From Duganella guangzhouensis (GTDB taxonomy: Bacteria > Pseudomonadota > Gammaproteobacteria > Burkholderiales > Burkholderiaceae_D), in contig NZ_WKJK01000011.1 in the NCBI RefSeq assembly GCF_009674535.1, positions 186,001 to 250,000 of the forward strand: 64,000 nt of DNA. Direction: 5' to 3'. Of this stretch, positions 24,162 through 31,452 are shown in pieces. The translations under genes were made by a program, and so were the position numbers. The notes under the pieces are model-generated. The model was not told the DNA's origin. It saw nothing but the letters and a program-made list of their open reading frames with translations, and did no database searches. The stretch's first letter is position 1, and each line of letters opens with the position of its first letter.

Positions 24162-25139
24162 TCAATTAGGGTACTTCTTACGGTTTAATGCTGCACGAAT
24201 ATTGTCGCTGCTTTTATTAAGTTTCTTGAATTTTTTAGGCGCGAATTCGTCGTGCTTATGGATCTCATTATTTCCCGCCATTGCGTCAACCCAATTCACG
24301 GTGGAAGTTCCATTCTCCGACCAGACCAACACATCGCCTCTTATTGTCGTTGCTACTTCAACCTCTTTCTGGCGAAGTAAGTCACGCACAGGGCGCGCCG
24401 GATGGCCATACTGGTTACTGTGATCTGCCGAGCAGACTGCTAGCTTTGGGGATAGCACATCTAGAAGATCGCTGGTTAGAAAACCGTTATCAGCACCATG
24501 ATGCGGTAGAATCAGCACGTCGACTTCTTTGCAGAGACTAGAAGATTTCAACAGGGCGGCGATATCTTTAGACTCTACATCCCCCAAGCTGAGAACATTA
24601 AAGCAGCCAGTTCGGAACATTTGCACGGTCGAATTATCGTTCGATTTATCCGTGATGGTTTTAGGATGAAAAACCACATCGCGGTAGCCGTAGCTGCTAG
24701 CGCTTGTCAGCCCCTTGATATAAGCAGGCGTAATTGCTACCGTTGTTATCCGAGCTTGATCCTTCTTGCGATAATCCAATATTGCCGCGAGGCAGTCCTT
24801 GCCATTTTGCGTCGATGGGTCGTAGCCAGGATATTCGATTTTACGGGGCGTCAGGATTTCAAGGATTGTTGCCAATTCGGCCGCTTCGCAATGATCGCTG
24901 TCCCAGCTTGTGATGTGCAGTACATCGACGCGAGATTTCCCGCACTGCTTTAGCTCGTGCTTAATGTTGGGAGTGTTTACTGCGTTCATACGCGCTTCAA
25001 TCAGAGTAAATGTTGCTCCGTTGAAATACGAGAACGACGAGCCGGGTGTGCCTAGTTGATATGCTCGAAACCGTGTTCGGGCGACTTGCAATTCCGGGAG
25101 TAGAGATTTTCCTGCTGCGACAATTTCGTTGAGATTCAT
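24162..25139 (-). CDS. ComEC/Rec2-type metallo-beta-lactamase-fold protein (stand-alone)
   Basis: 325 residues. It resembles the soluble MBL domain of ComEC. The first metal motif is HITSWDSDHCEA, where the usual HxHxDH is reduced to an SWDSDH form; VLILPHHGADNGF and DHSNQYGHPARPV are the later ComEC-like motifs. There are no membrane helices, so it is cytoplasmic. ComEC MBL domains act as nucleases or phosphodiesterases. The start follows CTTAAGGAAAGACG. Convergent with the patatin gene and next to the integrase, it is part of the accessory island. The lost first His could alter metal binding. Confidence 0.8.
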   Translation of the reverse strand: MNLNEIVAAGKSLLPELQVARTRFRAYQLGTPGSSFSYFNGATFTLIEARMNAVNTPNIKHELKQCGKSRVDVLHITSWDSDHCEAAELATILEILTPRKIEYPGYDPSTQNGKDCLAAILDYRKKDQARITTVAITPAYIKGLTSASSYGYRDVVFHPKTITDKSNDNSTVQMFRTGCFNVLSLGDVESKDIAALLKSSSLCKEVDVLILPHHGADNGFLTSDLLDVLSPKLAVCSADHSNQYGHPARPVRDLLRQKEVEVATTIRGDVLVWSENGTSTVNWVDAMAGNNEIHKHDEFAPKKFKKLNKSSDNIRAALNRKKYPN

Positions 25140-25557
25140 CGTCTTTCCTTAAGGTGAAGACGGATGACCCGCACTGTACGCACAAACAGGATTGACGTAA
25201 CAGATAAAAACGCACAAACTCGCAGTTCCCCAACCGCAAAGTGACGTTGCATGTCATTTTGTTCGCCCAAGGGCCGATGGTCCTTGGGAGTCCGCCTGGC
25301 ACTCAATGTGCTCGAGTGCTAAGGTTTATTTTGCTCGTAACGGTTGCCTGTGTCAAAAGCAACCTTATTTTTTCCAGCATAAACAAATTCCTTTTGGCAA
25401 GTTTTGAATGAAAACCCTTGATTACCAAGGGGTTTCGTCATTTCAATGTGTATCATTTTTGCAACAATTGCGTGCGCTAGCGTACACTGCGATGTAAATT
25501 TCCGTTATTTCACAGGCAAAAAATTGCTTTTTGGGAATTTAGGTGATAGATAATTGG
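25140..25557. other. 418-base intergenic region with several hairpins, no supported gene
   Basis: No convincing protein gene. Plus-strand inverted repeats: CCCAAGG (25266-25272) with CCTTGGG (25282-25288); a GCACTC/GAGTGC pair just after it; GGTTGC (25342-25347) with GCAACC (25359-25364) followed by TTATTTTTT, a terminator-like end; and AACCC/GGGTT arms around 25412-25435 that could end the integrase transcript. The plus-strand series ending in a T-run could be a structured RNA, but no clear promoter was found. Confidence 0.45.
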
Positions 25558-26773
25558 TCAACTTTTCCTAATGGAAATAACTTTTGCACCGTTCTTCAAG
25601 CTATCCAAGTAGTCTGACCAACGTTGCATCATTTCCCTTCTGGCGGGAAGGTGCGCAGTCCGGTTATACGCGCGGCCGTTTGGGTCTTTGACTGCATGTG
25701 CTAATTGATGCTCAATCAGATCGACACGCTCACCAAGTACCTCATCCATGATGGTACGGGCCATCGCACGGAAACCGTGGGCAGTCATCAACTCTTTTGT
25801 GTAGCCTAAACCGCGCAACGCGGCATTAACCGTGTTTTCGCTCATGCAACGATCTGCCGTCCTGATACTAGGGAAGACAAACTTGCCGTGCCCCGACATT
25901 GGCTGAATTTCACGCAGAATCGTAACTGCCTGAGTTGACAACGGTACGATGTGATCTGCGTCCATTTTCATCTTGTGGCCGGGTATGCGCCACTCAGCCG
26001 CGTCTAGATCAATCTCGCTCCATTCAGCACCTCGTAATTCCCCTGGCCTGACGAAGACTAATGGCGACAGTTGCAAAGCAGCTCTGGCGTATGGATGACC
26101 GTCGTAGCCATGAATTGAGCGCAACAGCGCGCCAACCTGCTGCGGCTCCGTTATCGCGGCATAGTGGCCCTTCTGGGGGACTGCAAGCGCTCCCTTGAGG
26201 TCAGCGGTTACATCGCGCTCTGCGTAGCCACTGGCGACTGCGTACCGAAATACTTGCCCACAAATCTGTTTTACTCGGTGTGCTGAATCGATAGCGCCTC
26301 GCTCTTCCATTTTCTGCACAGTGCTTAATACGTCTCGTGGACCGACCGTGGAAATGGGTTTTGTACCGATGAAGGGAAAGACGTCGTGATTGAGCCAGTT
26401 CGTTACCTTTTCTTGAGTGCTGGCTGCGCGGTTGGTTGCCGTCTTATGCAGCCATTCGAGGGCAATCTTTTGGAAGGTGTGCATGGCCGCAGAGTTCTGT
26501 GACTTCTTCGCATCCTGCTTTGCTTGGCTTGGATCAACGCCATCTGCCAAAAGTTCACGCGCCTCGTCTCGGCGCTTCCGAGCCTTTGCTAGCGATACAG
26601 CAGGGTAGACCCCTAACGCCAAAGTCTTCTGTTTCTCGGCAAAGCGATAGTTCATTCGCCAGTATTTGCCTGCTGCCTTCACAAGCAGGAACATGCCTTG
26701 TCCATCGGTGTACTTATCGCCTGGGCGCACCACTGTGTTTGACTTGGCGAACGAAGGTGTCCGTTAAGGCCAT
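25558..26773 (-). pseudogene. P4-type tyrosine integrase with N-terminal frameshift
   Basis: The ATG at 26773 follows CAGGAGAATCCA and encodes the family start MALTDTFVRQVKHSGAP, but this frame stops after 19 codons. The rest of the protein (GDKYTDGQGMFLLVKAAGKY onward) continues in the +1 frame to 25558. The body is intact: N-terminal arm-binding domain, core-binding domain, and catalytic Arg in VRPGELRG, HGFRAMAR, HQLAHA and the Tyr in AYNRTA. A GTG at 26733 could start a shortened protein lacking the first ~17 residues, but has no ribosome site. Either a recent pseudogene, a sequencing error, or +1 frameshifting at CCC-AGG-C. Located beside tRNA-Leu. Confidence 0.8.
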
Positions 26774-26784
26774 TGGATTCTCCT

Positions 26785-26820
26785 GTTGGTACTTATTTGA
26801 GATTGGAAAGAAGTACCAAC
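26785..26820. promoter_or_regulatory. Inverted repeat upstream of the integrase
   Basis: GTTGGTACTT (26785-26794) and AAGTACCAAC (26811-26820) form a perfect 10-bp inverted repeat with a 16-base spacer, starting just before the integrase ribosome site. GTTGGTA occurs again near 26840. It could be an operator for integrase control or arm-type recombinase sites. Confidence 0.45.
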
Positions 26821-26878
26821 AAAAATGCCATGAAAATGTTGGTATCTGATGCTATCCGGTTGGAAAGCTTTGGACAAG

Positions 26879-26910
26879 AAAAAACCCGCTTCCCTATGAG
26901 GGGAGCGGGC
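26879..26910 (-). terminator. Rho-independent terminator of tRNA-Leu
   Basis: On the minus strand CCCGCTCCCC, loop TCATA, GGGAAGCGGG (one G-T pair), then seven T residues. It lies 37 bases downstream of the tRNA 3' end, and is the natural end of that transcript. Confidence 0.8.
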
Positions 26911-26946
26911 TTCTTGAATTAGGTCGGATTGCGTAGTACAGACTGT

Positions 26947-27031
26947 TGGTGCCCCGGGCCGGAATCGAACCGGCACGCCTTGCGGCGGCGGATTTTGAGT
27001 CCGCTGCGTCTACCAATTCCACCACCGAGGC
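26947..27031 (-). tRNA. tRNA-Leu (CAA)
   Basis: 85 bases on the minus strand beginning GCCTCGGTGGTGGAATTGG and ending in an encoded CCA. The acceptor arms GCCTCGG and CCGGGGC pair with one T-G wobble. The anticodon arm is GCGGA-CTCAAAA-TCCGC, anticodon CAA reading UUG. A long variable arm (about CGCCGCAAGGCG) marks a class II tRNA, and the T-loop GGTTCGATTCC is standard. The integrase gene lies on its 3' side, but no second copy of the tRNA 3' end was found to the left. Confidence 0.95.
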
Positions 27032-27188
27032 AGGTGTATTGCAATGCGACCCGCATTATCACCGATTTGCCCCACCGCCGCAACCCTATCCCACAATCTT
27101 TGCATCCTGATAACAATTTGCTGCGTCGAAGCGGGTATCATCTGCCATTCCGCTAGACTGCGCCGGTCTGCCGCCGGCATCGAGACGC

Positions 27189-29150
27189 ATGAAAAATAAT
27201 AAGATTCGCGAGATTATCCTGGGCAAGCCGCTCGACCCGTTGAAGAGTGAGACCCGCCACTCGATGGCGCTGGTGGCCTTCCTGGCCTGGGTTGGTCTGG
27301 GTGCCGATGGTCTGTCCTCGTCGGCCTACGGCCCGGAGGAGACCTTCCGCGCGCTGGGTGGCCACACCCACCTCGGCCTGTACATGGCGATCGCCACGGC
27401 GGTGACGGTGTTCATCATCGCGCTGGCCTACAACCAGGTGATCGAGCTGTTCCCGACCGGCGGTGGCGGCTACCGCGTGGCGACCAAGCTGGTGGGGCCG
27501 TACATGGGGTTGATCTCCGGCTGCGCGCTGATCCTCGATTATGTGCTGACGATTGCGATTTCCATCGCTTCCGGTGTCGATGCGCTGGCGTCGTTCCTGC
27601 CGCTGGGCTTCCAGCCCTACAAGCTCTGGGCGGAGATGTTTTTCATCGGGCTGCTGATTGTGATGAATCTGCGCGGCTTGAAGGAGGCGATTCAGATTCT
27701 GCTGCCGATCTTCCTCGGCTTTGTGGCGACGCATTTGGTATTAATCGTTTATGGCATTTTCGCGCATGCTTCGCATTTGCCGGATCTGGTGCCGAGCACA
27801 ATGGCGGAGACGCAGGATCTGGCCAGTCATATCGGTTGGGCCGGCGTGGCGGGCATGTTGTTGCTGGCGTATTCGCAGGGTGGCGGTACGTACACTGGGC
27901 TGGAGGCGGTGTCGAACAATGTCAATCTGCTGGCCGAGCCGCGCGTGCGTACCGGTAAGGTGACCATGCTGTATATGGCGTTGTCGCTGGCGTTCACGGC
28001 AGGCGGCATCATCCTGCTGTATCTGTTGTGGGATGCGCAGCCAGTGGCGGGCGAGACGCTGAATGCGTCGACTTTCAAGACCATCATCGCCAGCATGGGC
28101 CTGGGTGGTGAGGTGGTGAATCAGATTCTGCTGGTGATTGTGCTGGCGTTCGAGGCTGGCCTGTTGTTCGTGGCGGCGAATACCGGTTTTCTTGGCGGTC
28201 CGTCGGTGCTGTCGAATATGGCGGCTGATTCGTGGGTGCCGCACAAGTTCCGCTATCTGTCGACGCGGCTGGTGACGCAGAACGGTATTCTGGTGATGGG
28301 TGTGGCGGCGCTGGCGATTCTGTGGGGGACTGGCGGCAGCGTGACCTTGCTGGTGGTGCTGTATTCGATTTCGGTGTTTCTGACGTTTGCGATTTCGCTG
28401 TTCGGGCTGGTGTTGTATTGGTCGCGCAATCGCAAGAAGGGTTCGCAGTGGAAGCGGCGCTTGTTGTTGTCGGCGTTGGGCTTTGTGATTTGTGCCGGCA
28501 TTTTGGCGATACTGCTGGTGGAGCGGTTTACTGAAGGCGGCTGGGCGACGGCGCTGATTATTGCGGCGATGGCGGCATTCTGTATCTACATTCGTGATCA
28601 TTATCGCGAGACCAAGCAGGCGATTCATTCGGTGGATGAGGTGTTTGCTTCACAGCCGTTCGGCAGCAATGCGGAGCCGGTGGAGCCGAATCCGGATGAT
28701 CAGACGGCGGTGTTCATTGTGGGTACCTCGCGCGGTGGTGGTTTGCATGCGCTGTTGTGGGTGCAGCGAATGTTCCCTGGTCACTTCAAGAATTTTCTGT
28801 TCGTGAATGCGCGGACGGTGGATTCGCATGCCTATGGCGGCGAGGGCGCGCTGGAGCAGATGCGCGAGGAGGCGGCGGAGACGTTGGAGTTCTTTGTCGA
28901 TTTCTGTCATAGCCATGGGATGGCGTCGTCGTCGTATCTGGGCTTTGGCACTGATGCGGTGGAGGAGGTGACGCGCTTGTGCGAGGAGATCAATCGCGAG
29001 TTCCCGCATTCGATTTTCTTTACCAGCAAGCTGATCTTCGCATCGGATAACTGGTTCACGCGCTTGCTGCACAACCAGGCGGCGCTGGCCGCTCAGCGCC
29101 GCTTGCATCTGGAAGGGTTGCAGATGGTGATTTTGCCGATGAAGGTGTAG
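27189..29150 (+). CDS. APC-superfamily permease, KimA-like
   Basis: 653 residues with about 12 membrane helices up to residue ~460, and a soluble C-terminal domain. The N-terminal membrane part (GLGADGLSSSAYGPEE, ELFPTGGGGYRVATKLVGP, AYSQGGGTYTGLEAVSNNV) resembles the KimA/KUP-related transporters that import K+ with protons in other bacteria. The C-terminal ~150 residues contain TAVFIVGTSRGGGLHALLW, a USP-like or regulatory domain. The stop is followed by a small coiled-coil gene. Substrate is inferred only; an amino-acid permease role is an alternative. The start follows the tRNA region without a clear ribosome site. Confidence 0.8.
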   Translation: MKNNKIREIILGKPLDPLKSETRHSMALVAFLAWVGLGADGLSSSAYGPEETFRALGGHTHLGLYMAIATAVTVFIIALAYNQVIELFPTGGGGYRVATKLVGPYMGLISGCALILDYVLTIAISIASGVDALASFLPLGFQPYKLWAEMFFIGLLIVMNLRGLKEAIQILLPIFLGFVATHLVLIVYGIFAHASHLPDLVPSTMAETQDLASHIGWAGVAGMLLLAYSQGGGTYTGLEAVSNNVNLLAEPRVRTGKVTMLYMALSLAFTAGGIILLYLLWDAQPVAGETLNASTFKTIIASMGLGGEVVNQILLVIVLAFEAGLLFVAANTGFLGGPSVLSNMAADSWVPHKFRYLSTRLVTQNGILVMGVAALAILWGTGGSVTLLVVLYSISVFLTFAISLFGLVLYWSRNRKKGSQWKRRLLLSALGFVICAGILAILLVERFTEGGWATALIIAAMAAFCIYIRDHYRETKQAIHSVDEVFASQPFGSNAEPVEPNPDDQTAVFIVGTSRGGGLHALLWVQRMFPGHFKNFLFVNARTVDSHAYGGEGALEQMREEAAETLEFFVDFCHSHGMASSSYLGFGTDAVEEVTRLCEEINREFPHSIFFTSKLIFASDNWFTRLLHNQAALAAQRRLHLEGLQMVILPMKV

Positions 29151-29230
29151 AGCTACATCAAACGGTCTTCACTCGACTGCTGCGCAATCTACCGCCCAGA
29201 CTACAATGGTTAATGGGCGATGGAGGTGCT

Positions 29231-29593
29231 ATGGAATCTGAAAAAATTGCAGTATTGACCGACCGGATCGATGCATTGACGGAAGAAGTGAATGCAATCA
29301 ATGCAATGATGAAGCAGCACACTCAGCAACTAGATGGAAATATTGAATTCCGATTGAGCGCAGTGGAGCGGCAGCTTTTGGCGCTCCAAGAGCAGGTGGC
29401 TGGACTGATCGTCAAGGTTGCTGTTCTTGAGGAGCGGCTCAACGGCTTGGTGGCTACGGTGACCCAAATGCAGTTGCGGCTGGCGTCGGTTGAACGACGC
29501 CTCGCGCGGATGGAATTTACGATGTGGGGGCTGGCCGTCATGCAGTTCATACTGATTGCTGGCGTGTACGGACTTATTCTTTCACACGGCTGA
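29231..29593 (+). CDS. Small coiled-coil protein with C-terminal membrane anchor
   Basis: 120 residues. Almost the whole length is heptad repeat (VLTDRIDALTEEVNAINAMM, LLALQEQVAGLIVKVAVL) ending in a transmembrane helix (MWGLAVMQFILIAGVYGLIL). The start MESEKIAV follows GGAGGTGCT, so the slightly earlier ATG is not used. The 3' end overlaps the convergent hydrolase gene by 20 bases. It resembles small phage-holin-like or DUF1640-like tail-anchored coiled coils, but no family is recognised. Confidence 0.65.
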   Translation: MESEKIAVLTDRIDALTEEVNAINAMMKQHTQQLDGNIEFRLSAVERQLLALQEQVAGLIVKVAVLEERLNGLVATVTQMQLRLASVERRLARMEFTMWGLAVMQFILIAGVYGLILSHG

Positions 29594-30494
29594 GCTCGCG
29601 TGTGAAGAAGTCGGTCAGTTTGGCGATCGCCGCGCTGACGTGTGGTTCCTTGTCGTATAGCTCAACGTGGGTCGCGCCTTCGATGCGATGCAGCTGTTTC
29701 GGCGCGCGGGCGCTTTCGATGGCGGCTTCGGTCATCCAGGCGGTCACCGCTGCGCTGGCGGTGATCATCAGCAGTGGGCGCGGTGCGATGCGTTCGATGA
29801 AACGGAAGGCGTCAAAGCCGGCAATGCGGTCCACGCTGCTCCAGGTCAGTGTCTTGCGCGCGCGTGGATGTTCGCCGCGCGGCGTGCAGTAGTACTCCCA
29901 CCCTTCATACAGATGCAGGTCGCCGCTGCGGGCCTGTGCTTCGTCGGCCGGGAAAATCGGGAAGTAGCCGGTTTCTTCGCCGCGTGCTTCGGCGCTGCGG
30001 GCGGCCGCTGCGCCATCCAGCAATGCTTGCAGCACGGCGGGATCCTGCTGGCCGTTGGCGCCGTGCGCCAGGTTGCGGCCGACATCGACCGCAGCAACGG
30101 TGGCGACTGCCGCCAGCCGGTGATCGGCCGCCGCCGCCGCGACCACGTAGCCACCTGATGCGCAAATGCCCAGCGCGCCGATGCGCTGCGGGTCGATGTC
30201 CGCACGCGCGCTCAGATACGATGCGGCGGCCTTGATGTCTTCGACCCGCTGCGCCGGGTCTTCCAGCCCGCGTGGCCAGCCGCCGCTTTCGCCCTGGTAG
30301 GCGGCGTCGTAGGCGAGGGTGGCGAAGCCTTGTTCCGCCAGGCGGCGTGCGTACAGTCCTGCGCTCTGTTCCTTGACGCTGCTGCCTGGATGGCCAACGA
30401 TGATGGCCGGGTGCGGACCTTCGCCCGGCGGCAGGTAGAGGTGGGCGGCGATGCTCAGGTTGTTGCTGGTGAAGGTGACGGTGTGTGCTTGCAT
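29574..30494 (-). CDS. Alpha/beta hydrolase (dienelactone-hydrolase/YcjY-like)
   Basis: 306 residues. The nucleophile elbow is GICASGGY, with Cys in the position of the usual Ser, as in dienelactone hydrolases. Other motifs: HPGSSVKEQSAGLYARRLAE near the oxyanion region, an acid in PRPLLMITASAAVT, and His in GATHVELYD. It is divergent from the AraC gene at 30595, the likely regulator. The substrate is unknown. A start is preceded by CTGGAGCACATC. Confidence 0.88.
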   Translation of the reverse strand: MQAHTVTFTSNNLSIAAHLYLPPGEGPHPAIIVGHPGSSVKEQSAGLYARRLAEQGFATLAYDAAYQGESGGWPRGLEDPAQRVEDIKAAASYLSARADIDPQRIGALGICASGGYVVAAAAADHRLAAVATVAAVDVGRNLAHGANGQQDPAVLQALLDGAAAARSAEARGEETGYFPIFPADEAQARSGDLHLYEGWEYYCTPRGEHPRARKTLTWSSVDRIAGFDAFRFIERIAPRPLLMITASAAVTAWMTEAAIESARAPKQLHRIEGATHVELYDKEPHVSAAIAKLTDFFTRELSRVKE

Positions 30495-30594
30495 GATGTG
30501 CTCCAGATCTGAATGTCGATAGCGCTATTGGACTCCCGTATCCTCCGCACGAGGTAGTGCAAAGCCGCCAGATTCATGCATAATCCGACCAACC

Positions 30595-31452
30595 ATGGAC
30601 GCGACCCTTCTTTTAGAGCTGCAAACATTAATCGCCCGTCACGCCGGGCCGGATGGCATTCAGCGTCCGCTGCCCGGCTTGGTGGTGGCCACGGCGCGAG
30701 AATCGATGCCGCTGCAGGCGTATGTGACGGAGCCGGTCTGGTCGCTGGTGGTACAGGGCACGAAGCGGTTGCTGTTGGGCGAGCAGGAGTACACCTACAG
30801 CGCCGGACAATATCTGATTGCCTCGGTCGATCTGCCGGTCAGCGGGCAGGTGACGGCGACGCCATTTGCCGGCATCAGCCTGACCTTGAAGCCGGACGCG
30901 ATTGCCGCATTGATGACGGAGACGGCGGCGCCGCGTCACGCCCAGGCCGAGCCGTCCGGCATTGCGGTCAGCGATGCGCCCGACGAGTTGTTGGAGCCTG
31001 TGCTACGACTGCTGCGTCTGCTGGACAGGCCGGCCGATTTGCCGGTGCTGGCGCCGGCGATAGAGCGGGAAATTTACTGGCGGCTGATCAACGGTCCGCA
31101 GGGTGCGATGCTGAGTCAGCTGGGGCTGGCGGACAGCAATCTGGCGCAGATCAGCCGCGCCATTCGCTGGATACGCGAGCATCACGCCGAGCCGTTTCAT
31201 ATCGAGGAGCTGGCCGGCCGCATCGGCATGAGTGCGACGTCCTTCCATCGCCATTTTCGTCGTGTGACGTCGTTGAGTCCGATTCAATTCCAGAAGCAGA
31301 TACGTTTGCAGCAGGCGCGCACTTTGCTGTTGAGCTCATCGCAGGATGTGGCCAGCATCGGCTTTGCGGTGGGCTATGACAGCCCCTCGCAATTCAGCCG
31401 CGAATACCGGCGCCTGTTTGGCGTGGCGCCTGGCCAGCACCGTCACGCCTGA
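30595..31452 (+). CDS. AraC-family transcriptional regulator
   Basis: 285 residues: N-terminal AraC_N cupin-like domain (about 20-170, with WSLVVQGTKRLLLGEQEYTY) and two C-terminal HTH motifs (IEELAGRIGMSATSFHRHF, and VASIGFAVGYDSPSQFSREY). Divergent from the alpha/beta hydrolase, a common pairing in which the regulator responds to an aldehyde or alcohol. The end overlaps the convergent FtsH-like gene by 10 bases. Confidence 0.92.
   Translation: MDATLLLELQTLIARHAGPDGIQRPLPGLVVATARESMPLQAYVTEPVWSLVVQGTKRLLLGEQEYTYSAGQYLIASVDLPVSGQVTATPFAGISLTLKPDAIAALMTETAAPRHAQAEPSGIAVSDAPDELLEPVLRLLRLLDRPADLPVLAPAIEREIYWRLINGPQGAMLSQLGLADSNLAQISRAIRWIREHHAEPFHIEELAGRIGMSATSFHRHFRRVTSLSPIQFQKQIRLQQARTLLLSSSQDVASIGFAVGYDSPSQFSREYRRLFGVAPGQHRHA

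Noticed and set aside
24997..25302. 101-codon minus-strand frame with a CVQCG stretch
   Set aside because: It overlaps the first part of the MBL gene in another frame and has no ribosome site; the cysteines look accidental.
22706..26773. CBASS or retron system
   Set aside because: There is a patatin gene and hairpins, but no CD-NTase, no reverse transcriptase and no ubiquitin-like partner.
20690..26950. Direct repeat of the tRNA-Leu 3' end as att site
   Set aside because: No copy of the tRNA 3' sequence was found to the left, and the tRNA still has its own terminator, so integration into this tRNA is not proven.
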